DNA of 64,000 nt from Streptosporangiaceae bacterium. Lineage in GTDB: Bacteria > Actinomycetota > Actinomycetes > Streptosporangiales > Streptosporangiaceae. Shown in pieces: positions 46,841 to 55,570 of this stretch. Below the pieces are notes generated by a model. That model was not told where the DNA came from. It saw only the letters and a program-made list of their open reading frames with translations, and searched no databases. A program made the translations under genes and the position numbers. The stretch's first letter is position 1. Every line of letters begins with the position of its first letter. Location: contig JAOPYK010000191.1 of NCBI GenBank assembly GCA_025964695.1, forward strand, positions 120,787-184,786. The letters run 5' to 3'.

Positions 46841-48129
46841 CAGACCCCCTCGGTGTGCTTCTGGTCGGGGATGGCTCGCTGGACGAAACCTACCGGTTCC
46901 TGGACGCCCGGTTCAGGGTCCTCGAGCAGCTCCGCCGCGGAGAGCGCGCGGGCGGTCTCCTCGACCGGCCGCGGACCCTCCAGGGATCCTTCGACCACAC
47001 CGAGCTCGTTGAGCTTGCGGGCGCTGACCAGCACCCGGCTCTCCAGCGACCCGACCGTACGGTTGTAGGACTTGATCGCAGCGGACAGGGACTTGCCCAG
47101 TTCGTCCACGTGCTGGCCCATCGTGCCGAGTCTTTCGTACAGCTCCTTACCCAGTTCGAAGACGGCCCGCGCGTTGCGTGACAACGCCGCCTGCTGCCAG
47201 GCGTACGACGCCGTACGGAGCATCGTGATCAGGGTGGTGGGGGTGGCGATGTGCACCCGGCGGCTCATCGCGTATTCCAGCAACTCGGGGGAGTGCTCCA
47301 GAGCGGGGGCGAGGAACGCCTCCCCGGGGATGAAGAGCACCACGAACTCGGGCGAGGGGCTGAAAGACTGCCAGTAGGCCTTAGCCGCCAGCCGGTCGAC
47401 GTGTTCGCGCAGATGCCGGGCATGGGCCTCCATCCGGGCCGGGTTGCCCGTCTCGGCGGCCTCCAGATATGCCGCCAGCGAGACCTTCGAATCAACGACG
47501 ATGTGCTTGTCGCCGGCCAGCCGTACCACCATGTCCGGCCGTACGGTTCCGTTCTCGGTGATCACGGAGGCCTGCTCCTCGAAGTCACAGTGGTGGGCCA
47601 TGCCGGCCAGCTCCACCACCCGCCGCAGCTGCAGTTCGCCCCAGCGCCCGCGGGCCTCGGGCCGCTGCAGGGCCCGTACCAGCGTCTGGGTCTCCCGGCG
47701 CAGCTGGTCCGAGCTCTGCCGGACGAACTCGACCTGCCGGGCCAGCATCGCGTGGGATTCGCGGCGCCCCGTCTCGACCTCGCGCAGCTGTTCCTCGACC
47801 TTGCCGAGGGTGGCGCGCAGCGGGCCGACGAGGTGCTCGACCGCCTGCTTGCGCTGCTCCAGCTCGCCTGCGGCCTCGGCGTTGGCCGCCTTCAGCCGGA
47901 TGTCGGCCAGCTCCAGGAAGCGCTGGTTGCTGGCGTCGAGCGCCTTGGCCGACAGCGACTCGAAGTGCTCGGCCATCCGGTCCTCGGCATAGGCCAGCTT
48001 CTCCTCAGCGGCCCTGGCGCGCGCGATGAACCCCGCCTGGCGGGTGGTGGCGAGTGCGAACCCGAGCGCCAGGCCGACCACGACGCCGACCGCCAGACCC
48101 ACGAGCAGCGCGACATCCATGATCCGCAT
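46837..48129 (-). CDS. rmuC: RmuC-family DNA recombination protein
   Basis: About 430 residues from ATG 48129 (an ATG three codons on is equally possible). One N-terminal membrane helix (DVALLVGLAVGVVVGLALGFALA), a long coiled coil (RAAEEKLAYAEDRMAEHFESLSAKAL), then the RmuC nuclease-like core: RGRWGELQLRRVVELAGM, RPDMVVRLAGDKHIVVDSKVSL and EFVVLFIPGEAFLAPALE. The Asp-x-Lys of VVDSKV fits the restriction-endonuclease-like fold. RmuC limits DNA inversion at short repeats in E. coli. It overlaps the DUF6542 gene. Confidence 0.9.
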   Translation of the reverse strand: MRIMDVALLVGLAVGVVVGLALGFALATTRQAGFIARARAAEEKLAYAEDRMAEHFESLSAKALDASNQRFLELADIRLKAANAEAAGELEQRKQAVEHLVGPLRATLGKVEEQLREVETGRRESHAMLARQVEFVRQSSDQLRRETQTLVRALQRPEARGRWGELQLRRVVELAGMAHHCDFEEQASVITENGTVRPDMVVRLAGDKHIVVDSKVSLAAYLEAAETGNPARMEAHARHLREHVDRLAAKAYWQSFSPSPEFVVLFIPGEAFLAPALEHSPELLEYAMSRRVHIATPTTLITMLRTASYAWQQAALSRNARAVFELGKELYERLGTMGQHVDELGKSLSAAIKSYNRTVGSLESRVLVSARKLNELGVVEGSLEGPRPVEETARALSAAELLEDPEPGVQEPVGFVQRAIPDQKHTEGVW

Positions 48130-48184
48130 CGTGACACCGTGATCTCGGCGTGTCGGCTCGACGCGCCGGGTGTTGACCAACTCA

Positions 48185-48200
48185 TGTGACTGTGGTCACC
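48185..48200. promoter_or_regulatory. CRP-type site TGTGA-CTGTGG-TCACC
   Basis: Nine of ten defined positions match TGTGA-N6-TCACA. The centre is about 55 bp upstream of the predicted transcription start for the alpha/beta hydrolase gene and also lies in front of rmuC. This is the second CRP-like site in the window; the other, at 30956, is perfect. Confidence 0.45.
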
Positions 48201-48212
48201 GCCGTCCGGACG

Positions 48213-48241
48213 TTGTCACCCGCCCTGCGAACCCTCACAAT
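48213..48241 (+). promoter_or_regulatory. Promoter candidate TTGTCA-N17-CACAAT for the alpha/beta hydrolase
   Basis: The -35-like TTGTCA (48213-48218) and -10-like CACAAT (48236-48241) are 17 bp apart, about 55 nt before the ATG at 48296. Confidence 0.5.
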
Positions 48242-48295
48242 CAGGACACTCCATCGAGCCCCAGCTCGCACCGCGGAGTCCCCCGAGGAGAGCAG

Positions 48296-49267
48296 ATGCC
48301 GCCTACCACCCCGGCAGGGCGCCGCGTCGCCGAGGCCATCGCCCTGGAGCCCGGCGGCCCGCCCACGCTGCGCGCACGCGCCGCCGGCCAGGTCATCCGC
48401 ACCCTGGTCAAGTCGATCTGGGCCTACGGGCCGCCGGGCCAGGCGGGGTTGCTCTTCGTCCGCGCGATGACCGGTGCGGTGCCCGCCTCACCCCTGCCGC
48501 GCGGCGTCGAGATCACTCCGGAGGACTTCGGCGGCTGCACCGGCGAGTGGGTACGGGCCGGACGGCCGGATGAGAAGAAGGTCCTGCTCTACCTGCACGG
48601 CGGCGGCTACTTCTTCGGCAACGCGGTGCTCTACCGCGGGCTGACCTGGCGGATGTCGGCCGCGACCGCGCGGCCCGTGCTGGCGCTCGACTACCGGCTG
48701 GCACCGGAGCACACCCCGGCGGACGCGCTCGAGGACGCGGTGACGGCCTACGACTCGCTGCTGGCCAAGGGGTACGCCGGGCCGGACATCGTGCTCGGCG
48801 GTGACTCTGCGGGCGGCCACCTCACGCTGGCCCTGCTGCTGGCGCTGAAGGAGACCGGGCGTCCACTGCCGGCGGCCGCCATCGCGCTGTCGCCGTGGGC
48901 GGACGTCACCTGCGGGGCGGACTCGCACACGCTCAACGAGCGGACGGACCACCTCATCCCGGCGGCCCGGCTGGCCTGGGTCGGCTCCTACCTCTGCGAG
49001 GGACTGCAGGAGACCGACCCGCTGTTCTCGCCCGTGCGCGGGGACTATGCCGGCCTGCCACCGCTGCTGCTGATCTCCAGTGGCTCGGAGATCCTCCGCG
49101 ACGACGCGCGGCGGGTGGCCACCCGGGCCCGGGCGGCCGGGGTACGGGTCGTTCACCAGGAGTGGGACGGGCTGGTGCACGTCTTCCCGATGTTCGCCGA
49201 CTTCATCCCGGAGGGTAAAGCGGCCTTCCGGCACATCGCCGGGTTCCTGGGCTCGGTCGGCGCCTGA
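48296..49267 (+). CDS. Alpha/beta hydrolase (hormone-sensitive-lipase type)
   Basis: ATG after GAGGAG, 323 residues. The oxyanion motif HGGGYFFG, DYRLAPEHTPADAL, nucleophile elbow GGDSAGGHL, Asp region SSGSEILRDDA and the His in GLVHVFPMF define an HSL-family esterase/acetylhydrolase. No signal peptide. It probably hydrolyses short-chain esters. It lies between rmuC (divergent) and ychF (58 nt downstream), a slot not occupied by such a gene in the mycobacterial order. Confidence 0.9.
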   Translation: MPPTTPAGRRVAEAIALEPGGPPTLRARAAGQVIRTLVKSIWAYGPPGQAGLLFVRAMTGAVPASPLPRGVEITPEDFGGCTGEWVRAGRPDEKKVLLYLHGGGYFFGNAVLYRGLTWRMSAATARPVLALDYRLAPEHTPADALEDAVTAYDSLLAKGYAGPDIVLGGDSAGGHLTLALLLALKETGRPLPAAAIALSPWADVTCGADSHTLNERTDHLIPAARLAWVGSYLCEGLQETDPLFSPVRGDYAGLPPLLLISSGSEILRDDARRVATRARAAGVRVVHQEWDGLVHVFPMFADFIPEGKAAFRHIAGFLGSVGA

Positions 49268-49325
49268 GGTCACCCGCCGACCTGAGTACGGGCCCGGGCC
49301 GGGATTGGCCGTAGACTCGCCCGAC

Positions 49326-50417
49326 GTGAGCCTGTCCATTGGAATCGTCGGTCTGCCCAACGTCGGCAAGTCCACGCTCTTCAACGCCCTGACCAAGAAC
49401 GACGCGCTGGCCGCAAACTATCCGTTCGCCACCATCGAACCCAATGTCGGCGTGGTCGGGGTGCCCGATCCGCGCCTCGTCGCCCTGGCGAAGATCTTCG
49501 GCTCGGCCAAGATCCTTCCCGCGACGATGGAGTTCGTCGACATCGCCGGGATCGTGAAGGGCGCCTCCGAGGGGCAGGGACTCGGCAACAAGTTCCTGGC
49601 CAACATCCGGGAGACCCAGGCGATCTGCCAGGTCATCCGGGCTTTCGAAGACCCGGATGTGACCCACGTCGACGGTGATGTCGAGCCCTCCCGGGATATC
49701 GAGACCATCAACACCGAGCTGATCCTGGCCGATCTCCAGACCATCGAGAAGGCTCTGCCCCGGCTGGACAAAGAGGCACGGACCAAGAAGGACAAGGACG
49801 GCCTGGCGGTCGTGGAGGCCGTCAAGGAGGCCGAGAAGGTGCTCAACGGGGGCACCACGCTCTTCGCCGGCGCCGCCCCGGCCGGCATCGACCTCGACCT
49901 GCTGCGCGAGTTGCACCTGCTCACCGCCAAACCATTCCTGTACGTGTTCAACCTGGACGAGACGGAGCTCGGGGACGAGGCGCTGCGGGCCAGGCTGCGC
50001 GAGCTGGTGGCCCCGGCCGAGGCGATCTTCCTGGACGCCAAGATCGAGGCCGAGCTGATCGAACTGCCCGACGACGAGGCGCTGGAACTGCTCCAGGGCA
50101 TGGGGCAGGAGGAGTCCGGGCTGTCGCAGCTCGTCCGCATCGGGTTCGACACCCTGGGCCTGCAGACCTACCTGACGGCGGGGCCCAAGGAGACCCGGGC
50201 CTGGACCATCGCCAAGGGCACGACCGCTCCAGAGGCCGCCGGGATCATCCACACCGACTTCCAGCGTGGCTTCATCAAAGCCGAGATCGTGTCCTACGAG
50301 GACCTCGTCGCCGAGGGCTCGGTCGCCGCGGCACGGGCGGCGGGCAAGGCGCGCATGGAGGGCAAGGACTACGTCATGCGAGATGGTGACGTCGTCGAGT
50401 TCCGATTCAACGTCTGA
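49326..50417 (+). CDS. ychF: Ribosome-binding ATPase/GTPase YchF (OLA1 family)
   Basis: GTG start; 363 residues. G1: GLPNVGKSTLFNAL; G3-like VDIAGIVKGASEGQGLGNKFL; the NLDE specificity motif (FNLDETE) that favours ATP; C-terminal TGS-like domain with TYLTAGPKETRAWTI and DFQRGFIKAEIVSYEDL. It binds ribosomes and takes part in stress control. TAGACT (49312-49317) lies 8 nt before the GTG with no ribosome site, consistent with leaderless transcription. It ends the block conserved with mycobacteria (Rv1112). Confidence 0.95.
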   Translation: MSLSIGIVGLPNVGKSTLFNALTKNDALAANYPFATIEPNVGVVGVPDPRLVALAKIFGSAKILPATMEFVDIAGIVKGASEGQGLGNKFLANIRETQAICQVIRAFEDPDVTHVDGDVEPSRDIETINTELILADLQTIEKALPRLDKEARTKKDKDGLAVVEAVKEAEKVLNGGTTLFAGAAPAGIDLDLLRELHLLTAKPFLYVFNLDETELGDEALRARLRELVAPAEAIFLDAKIEAELIELPDDEALELLQGMGQEESGLSQLVRIGFDTLGLQTYLTAGPKETRAWTIAKGTTAPEAAGIIHTDFQRGFIKAEIVSYEDLVAEGSVAAARAAGKARMEGKDYVMRDGDVVEFRFNV

Positions 50418-50657
50418 ATCGTGCCATTGGCGAGGGAAACGTCACCGTTTGCCGACCATCTCCGTTCCGACGTGAGGTGGATCGCATTGTGGGCAACCGC
50501 GTGCCGAGGGTGGGCATCTACCGAAGACGCTGGAACAATTGACGCGCGTGGTTAGGCTGGGCCTGTAACCAGGTTGACAGGCCGACGCTACAAACGACAT
50601 GACCGACACGTAGAGGCAGAACGCGCCGACCGGGGGCTAGGCGCGAGCGGAGGCGTA
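50418..50657 (+). promoter_or_regulatory. Upstream region of the type IV secretion-like operon
   Basis: A 240-nt gene-free stretch. It contains -35-like TTGACG (50539-50544) with TGTAAC 19 bp on (50564-50569), and a further TTGACA (50574-50579). Either could start the long operon; spacing is not ideal. No attachment-site core or tRNA end is visible. Confidence 0.4.
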
Positions 50658-51668
50658 ATGGCTCGCAGGCCGGCCGTGGAACACGGCCCTCAGACGGCTG
50701 CTCAGGATGCGCTCGGTTCTGCCCTGGCGGATCCGTGGGGGCCGTCGGACAAGGGCGCACTGGGCCCCCTTGACGGTAAGCGCGGTCGTGGGGGCCGTGG
50801 CGGGGGCGGTCGCTGGGGCGGCTCCGGCGGACGATGGTGGATCTGGATCGGCAGGCTGGTCCTGTGGGCCTTCATCCTGGTCGTCATCGTGAACGGCATC
50901 CGGGCTCCCTTCGAGCGTTTCACCGCCAAGCCCTCAACCGCTCCCACTGCCGGGCAGAACGCTCAGAAGACCCAGTTCCCCGAGGGTGCCGCCTCGGCGT
51001 ACGCGCTGCAGTTCGCCGGTGTCTATCTGAGCTATGACCAGAAGAATCCGGCCGCTCGTGAAACCCAGCTGAGCTACTTCCTGCCCGATGGCGCGGACCA
51101 GCAGCTCGGGTGGGACGGCAATGGCCAAATGGCGGTCCAGCAGTTGCAGGTCGCCGGTGTCGATGCCCGCGACTCCAACAACGCCATCGTCACATTGCTC
51201 GTCAAGGCCAATGACAAGTGGCTGCAGCTCGCGGTCCCGGTCTACGCCAAGGACGGCGCGATGGTGATCTCCGGCGAGCCCGCCCTGCTCCCCGCGCCGC
51301 CCCGCGCGGCCCTGCCCCAGCCCGCCGCCAAGGACCGCGACAGTGACCTCGAGGGACAGCTGAAGCCCCGGTTGGAAACTTTCTTCAAGGCCTACGCCAG
51401 CAGCGATCAGTCGATCCTGGGCCTGCTGTTCTCCGGCGGCCCGATCACCGGGCTCAACGGAGCGGTCAACTTTGCCCAGCTCGGAGACGTTGTCGCGCCG
51501 CGCGGCGCGGCCGGGGAGCGTACGGTCACCGCGACCGTGAGCTGGCAGATCCCCACGGCGCAGAACAAGGCGGCGGCTGCCAAACTCGAGCAGACCTACC
51601 AGCTCACCGTGGTGAAGAAGGATGATGGCAACTGGTACGTGAAGGACATCAGGGGGGCAACCGCATGA
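50658..51668 (+). CDS. TcpC-like (VirB8-like) conjugation/secretion protein
   Basis: ATG with GGAGG close upstream; 336 residues. Cytoplasmic Gly/Arg-rich tail (RGRGGRGGGGRWGGSGG), one membrane helix (WWIWIGRLVLWAFILVVIVNGI), then about 240 extracytoplasmic residues in two NTF2-like halves (ALQFAGVYLSYDQKNPAARETQLSYFLPDGAD and LETFFKAYASSDQSILGLLF... WYVKDI). This is the layout of TcpC from pCW3 and Tn916 Orf13, which bridge the inner membrane of Gram-positive conjugation machines. It starts an operon of eight frames that runs to 62159. Confidence 0.82.
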   Translation: MARRPAVEHGPQTAAQDALGSALADPWGPSDKGALGPLDGKRGRGGRGGGGRWGGSGGRWWIWIGRLVLWAFILVVIVNGIRAPFERFTAKPSTAPTAGQNAQKTQFPEGAASAYALQFAGVYLSYDQKNPAARETQLSYFLPDGADQQLGWDGNGQMAVQQLQVAGVDARDSNNAIVTLLVKANDKWLQLAVPVYAKDGAMVISGEPALLPAPPRAALPQPAAKDRDSDLEGQLKPRLETFFKAYASSDQSILGLLFSGGPITGLNGAVNFAQLGDVVAPRGAAGERTVTATVSWQIPTAQNKAAAAKLEQTYQLTVVKKDDGNWYVKDIRGATA

Positions 51669-51701
51669 TCAACCCACTGTTCCAGGAAGGCAGTTAGGCC
51701 G

Positions 51702-52022
51702 ATGCTGCACCAAGTCATCGCCTCGATTCCGCACGCGTTGGATACCGGCCCCCTGGCGGGGAGCCATTCCCATCTCGTTCTTGCGGGTCAGACTGACCTC
51801 AAGACCGGTGATCTCGCCAAGTGGCTGCGTGAGGTTTTCGGTCCGCTGTTTCTGGTCATCGTGTCCATTGTCGCGATCTTCTTTCTGTTCACCAGGGAGA
51901 TCACGCGCTTCGTTCAGTTCATCGTCTTGGCCATCGGAATCGGAATCGTCTTCTACGTTCCCAACGTGATCGAGACAACGGCCAAGGCGATCGCCAAGGC
52001 CCTCGGGGTGAGCATGACCTGA
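51702..52022 (+). CDS. Small two-helix membrane protein of the secretion operon
   Basis: 106 residues, GGAAGG about 9 nt upstream of the ATG. After a short N-terminal region come two hydrophobic helices (EVFGPLFLVIVSIVAIFFLF and FVQFIVLAIGIGIVFYVPNVI) with a short basic turn between. Its size, hydropathy and place between TcpC- and TcpE-like genes suit a TcpD-like or VirB2/pilin-like component; similarity is too low to name it. Confidence 0.7.
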   Translation: MLHQVIASIPHALDTGPLAGSHSHLVLAGQTDLKTGDLAKWLREVFGPLFLVIVSIVAIFFLFTREITRFVQFIVLAIGIGIVFYVPNVIETTAKAIAKALGVSMT

Positions 52023-52070
52023 CCCGGCGGCTGAGCTGTTCTAAGCCGGAAACGGTAAGGGGAGTGGGGC

Positions 52071-55000
52071 GTGGATCTACCCACGTATACGAACATATGG
52101 CGCATCGAGAAGCGGCTGTACAAGCTGTACGACCTGCGGCTGCCGATGCCGTTGCCGCTCGTTCAGATCGGCGTGTTCCTCGGGGTGTTCGTACCGTGGA
52201 TCGTTCTGCTCAAGGTGATCGGCATACCGTTCCGGGGCGGCTGGATCCTGCCCCTCTACATCGTGCCGCCGGGCATCTTGACCTGGATGGCGACCCGTCC
52301 GGTCATCGAGGGCAAACGGCTGACCGAGTTGCTGCTGTCACAGTCGCGCTATCTGGTCGAGCCGCGCACCTGGTGCCGGCTCACGCCGATCCGCGAGCCG
52401 CGCGAGGTCGTGGTGGTCGTCCAGGTCTGGCGCCGTCCGGGCGATGCCACCTCGTCGGTCGCGGCCGCCGTCCGATCGGACCGCAAGGCCCGCAAGGCGC
52501 GCAAGCAGGAGCGCGGCCGTCGTCCCGCACAGGTCAGGGTCACCCAGCATGCCGCGGCCATGCCCGGGGCCGGACTGGGACCCGCCTACGCGCCCGCCCC
52601 GCAGCCGCTGTCGGCGCAACCGGCCGCGCTCGACGCGACCACGGCCGCGGTCACCTCCGTGCCGATGTCCCGCCCGGAATGGCAGCTTCCGGAACCGCAG
52701 CTGCCGGTGCCCGGCGCCCGCCCCGCCGAGCGGGAGCCGGCGCCCGTGCCGGTGCGCGGCCAGATGACGCACCGGTGGGCGCCGCCGGACCCGCGAGACC
52801 TCGCCCCCGAGTCGCGTCCGTCGGCGCCCGGGCGGACCGGGCAGGCCCCGGTGCCCGCGGCGCACGTGGAGCATCCGCCCGTCACCCCCATGCTGGAGCA
52901 GCCTCCCGCCATGTCGGCGTTCGAAGGGCGACCCGTCCCGGCCGACCCAGGCTCCGGTTCCCGGATCCGGGAGCGGGCGACCTCGTCCGGGGTCCCGGCG
53001 GAGCCGGTCACCACGCGGGTCACCCCACCGGTGCCCGTGCCGGAACCGCCCGCGACCACGAACCAGGAGGAGCCCTCGGAGACCGCCGAGGCACCGGGGT
53101 CGGGCAAACGCGCCCTCGCCTCCGGAGTACGGCGTCCGGGTGCCCCCGAGGAGTTCTGGAAGGCGATCGCGCCCCCCGAGAGCGGTGCGGTACCGGATCC
53201 CGCCTCGCAGAACCCGGCCTCGCAGAACCCGGCCTCGCAGGATCCGGCCTCCCAGTCTCCGGCTTCCCAGTCTCCGGCTTCACAGGATCCTGCCTCGCTG
53301 GATCGCGAGCAGCCTGAGCCGGTGGAGCCGGTGGAGCCGGTCGTCGGGCAGAGCCCGGACCCGACCCGGCGAGCCGAGCCGCAATCGGCTGTTCCGCAGG
53401 TCGCCGGGCCCGCGGCCGTCATGCCAGATGCCGACGAATCCTCCGAGGAGCGTCCCGTCCCGAAGGTGCCGACCACGCGACCCGACATTCCCCAGGTTCC
53501 CGCGGCCACCAGGCCCGACATCCCCATGGTGCCGGGAGCCTTCGGCGCGGGCGGCCGCGGTGCCGCCCCGGCACGGCCTGGCACCTCGCAGCCCGAGGAG
53601 CACCCCGTCGCCGAGCAGTCTCCGGACGGACAGTCTCCGGGGGAGCAGCCGGTCGGGCCGTCTCCCGTGTCGGAGCAGCAGACGTCCGTATCGGAGCCGC
53701 AGCGCCCGGCGGCCGAGGAGCCGGCGGCTCAGCGAACACCGGTCCAGGAACCCGTGGCCCAGCAAACACCGGTCCAGGAGCCGGCGGCTCCGGGTACCGA
53801 TTCGGAAGTTCATCCCGAGCCCCAGCCGGCGGCCGGCGAGGGGCCGTCGCAGCCCGCCGAGGACGGGCCGCCGCCCTGGTCGAAGAGCCTCGGGCGGCCG
53901 ATGCAGGAAGGGCAGACCGACGCGCTGGTGTGGCCACCGCCTGGCCACAAGCGCAGGATCAGGGCGCCCAAGCACCGCAGGGCCACCCCTGAAGCTCCGG
54001 CGGCGCAGTCTCCGCAGGCCGTCCCGCCCGAGACCCCCGCCGCGGCCGCCACGCTCGCCGATACGACTCCGGGCGCGCCGCCCGCTCAGGTGCCGCCTGC
54101 TCAGGTGCCGCCTGCTCAAGGAACTCCTGCCGAGGTGACCCCGGTCGAGGCGAAGCCGCCGGCGGTCTCACCGCAGGCCTCACCGCCTGCCGTGCCGCCT
54201 GCCGTGCCGCCCCGGCCGGTCGGCCGGCCACTGCCACCCGTACAGCCCGCAGCCGCGTCCGAGCAGGGGCCGGCGGGGACCAAGGCCCCCCCGGCGAAGG
54301 ATCGTCGGACCTGGCCGGCCCAGCCACCCGTACGCGGCATCCCGCCACGCCCGCAGGGCACCCCGCTCAAGCCACCGGCGCCCAACATCGTGCCGGAGGA
54401 AGCCCGGCAGGATCTGCGGCCGCAGCAGGCACCGCTGCCGCGCGCGGTGCCTCCGTCCGAGCCGCAGCCGGTGAGCTGGGAGCCGGAGACACGGTCGGGC
54501 CCGGCGTCACCGGTCCGCCCGCGCCCGCGTCCGCTCGTGCCGCCCACGCCGCCGCCTCCGCCGGCCGCGACCATCACGCCACCGGACCTGGAGCAGGAGG
54601 GCACGGTCGGTGGACTGCGGCGGCTCATCCAGGCCGTCGGCGGCGGCCACAACGAACTGGACGCCGAGTATGAGGAACGACTGCAACGGCCTTTCCAGGG
54701 CACCCGGCATATCGTCGTGCTCGGCTGCACGGGCGGTGCCGGCCAGACCGTCACCGCGCTCATGCTAGGACACACCTTCGCCCAGCACTGCGGTGAGCCG
54801 ATCGTGGCGATCGACGTCAACCCCGGGCCGGGCGCGCTGGCACGCCGTACCCGCAGTGAGACTCCCGAGACTCTGACCGGCCTCATCTCCCGCGCCGACC
54901 AGGTGCACAGCCTGACCGCGATGCGCCGGTACACCTCGCAGGCCAAGTCCGGGCTGGACGTGATCGCCGCGGGCAAGAACCCGCTGCAGGCGCTGGACGA

Positions 55001-55469
55001 CCGCGACTACGCGCTGGCGATCCGTACGCTCGATCGGTTCTACTCGGTCACCATGCTGGACGCGGCTGCCGCCGTCGTGGCACGAGTGCTGCCGCACGCC
55101 GACCAGATCGTGCTCGTCGCGCCGGCCAGCGCGGACGCGCCGCGCGCGGTTGGGATGACGTTCGAGTGGCTCGACGGCCACGGCTACGACGGACTGCGCT
55201 CCCGGGCGGTCACGGTCATCAACGGGGTCAGCCGGCGCAGCATGGACGATGTCGAGCAGGCCGAAGCAGTGGCCCGTGGACAGTGCCGCGCCCTGGTGCG
55301 CATCCCATGGGACGATCACCTCAGCTTGGATCGATCCCCCCGCAACGAGCTCAAGGCGCTGCGTGCGCCGACCCGGCGTGCGTATCTGGCGCTGGCAGGA
55401 GTGGTCGCGGGCGGGTTCGCCACACTGCCGGAGCGTTATCAGGAGCACGAGCAGGAGGTCGGCCGATGA
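52071..55469 (+). CDS. TcpE - proline-rich linker - MinD/EspI-like fusion protein with degenerate Walker A
   Basis: 1,132 residues from a GTG. Residues 1-115 are TcpE-like: LPTYTNIWRIEKRLYKLYDL, two membrane helices, then ATRPVIEGKRLTELLLSQSRYLVEPRTW. Residues about 120-850 are a Pro/Gln/Ala/Glu-rich linker with short repeats (ASQxP, VPPAQ, QxTPVQEP). Residues about 875-1120 are a MinD/ParA-type fold: HIVVLGCTGGAGQTVTALML, VAIDVNPGPGALARR, VTMLDAAAAVVARVLPHADQIVLVAPAS. In the P loop the signature and catalytic lysines of KGGxGKT are T887 and Q892. This layout (disordered Pro-rich part plus MinD-like end) recalls EspI of ESX systems. The fusion to TcpE is unusual. It probably links cytoplasmic events to the membrane complex, but ATP hydrolysis is doubtful. 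The stop overlaps the next mini-ORF. Confidence 0.82.
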   Translation: MDLPTYTNIWRIEKRLYKLYDLRLPMPLPLVQIGVFLGVFVPWIVLLKVIGIPFRGGWILPLYIVPPGILTWMATRPVIEGKRLTELLLSQSRYLVEPRTWCRLTPIREPREVVVVVQVWRRPGDATSSVAAAVRSDRKARKARKQERGRRPAQVRVTQHAAAMPGAGLGPAYAPAPQPLSAQPAALDATTAAVTSVPMSRPEWQLPEPQLPVPGARPAEREPAPVPVRGQMTHRWAPPDPRDLAPESRPSAPGRTGQAPVPAAHVEHPPVTPMLEQPPAMSAFEGRPVPADPGSGSRIRERATSSGVPAEPVTTRVTPPVPVPEPPATTNQEEPSETAEAPGSGKRALASGVRRPGAPEEFWKAIAPPESGAVPDPASQNPASQNPASQDPASQSPASQSPASQDPASLDREQPEPVEPVEPVVGQSPDPTRRAEPQSAVPQVAGPAAVMPDADESSEERPVPKVPTTRPDIPQVPAATRPDIPMVPGAFGAGGRGAAPARPGTSQPEEHPVAEQSPDGQSPGEQPVGPSPVSEQQTSVSEPQRPAAEEPAAQRTPVQEPVAQQTPVQEPAAPGTDSEVHPEPQPAAGEGPSQPAEDGPPPWSKSLGRPMQEGQTDALVWPPPGHKRRIRAPKHRRATPEAPAAQSPQAVPPETPAAAATLADTTPGAPPAQVPPAQVPPAQGTPAEVTPVEAKPPAVSPQASPPAVPPAVPPRPVGRPLPPVQPAAASEQGPAGTKAPPAKDRRTWPAQPPVRGIPPRPQGTPLKPPAPNIVPEEARQDLRPQQAPLPRAVPPSEPQPVSWEPETRSGPASPVRPRPRPLVPPTPPPPPAATITPPDLEQEGTVGGLRRLIQAVGGGHNELDAEYEERLQRPFQGTRHIVVLGCTGGAGQTVTALMLGHTFAQHCGEPIVAIDVNPGPGALARRTRSETPETLTGLISRADQVHSLTAMRRYTSQAKSGLDVIAAGKNPLQALDDRDYALAIRTLDRFYSVTMLDAAAAVVARVLPHADQIVLVAPASADAPRAVGMTFEWLDGHGYDGLRSRAVTVINGVSRRSMDDVEQAEAVARGQCRALVRIPWDDHLSLDRSPRNELKALRAPTRRAYLALAGVVAGGFATLPERYQEHEQEVGR
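53202..53291 (+). repeat. Six 15-bp coding repeats (Ala-Ser-Gln-X-Pro)
   Basis: Six in-frame 15-bp units encode ASQNP, ASQNP, ASQDP, ASQSP, ASQSP, ASQDP in the linker of the TcpE-MinD fusion; a seventh degenerate unit follows. The first two units are identical in DNA, pointing to recent tandem duplication. Confidence 0.9.
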
Positions 55470-55570
55470 GTCTGGAACGGGCGGGCGGTCCCCGGACCGA
55501 GGAACGTGCGCCGAGGGGCCACCACTCCTGCGAACGGCTGCGAGGAGCCGAGCGGAGCGAGGCGAAGTGA
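55466..55570 (+). CDS. 34-residue mini-ORF bridging the fusion gene and the VirB4-like gene
   Basis: The ATG overlaps the fusion gene stop (ATGA) and has a near-perfect CAGGAGGTC box 5-6 nt upstream. The frame ends in a TGA that overlaps the GTG of the next gene (GTGA). It encodes MSLERAGGPRTEERAPRG and a further 16 basic/polar residues. The architecture suggests a translational-coupling element, or a microprotein. Composition is low-complexity (GAGCGGAGCGAGG-type DNA), so conservation of the peptide is doubtful. Confidence 0.5.
   Translation: MSLERAGGPRTEERAPRGHHSCERLRGAERSEAK

Noticed and set aside
52064..53317. 417-codon frame overlapping the TcpE-MinD gene
   Set aside because: It lacks any domain and consists of Arg/Gly/Ala-rich text; the longer frame has TcpE and MinD-like parts and correct overlaps at its end.
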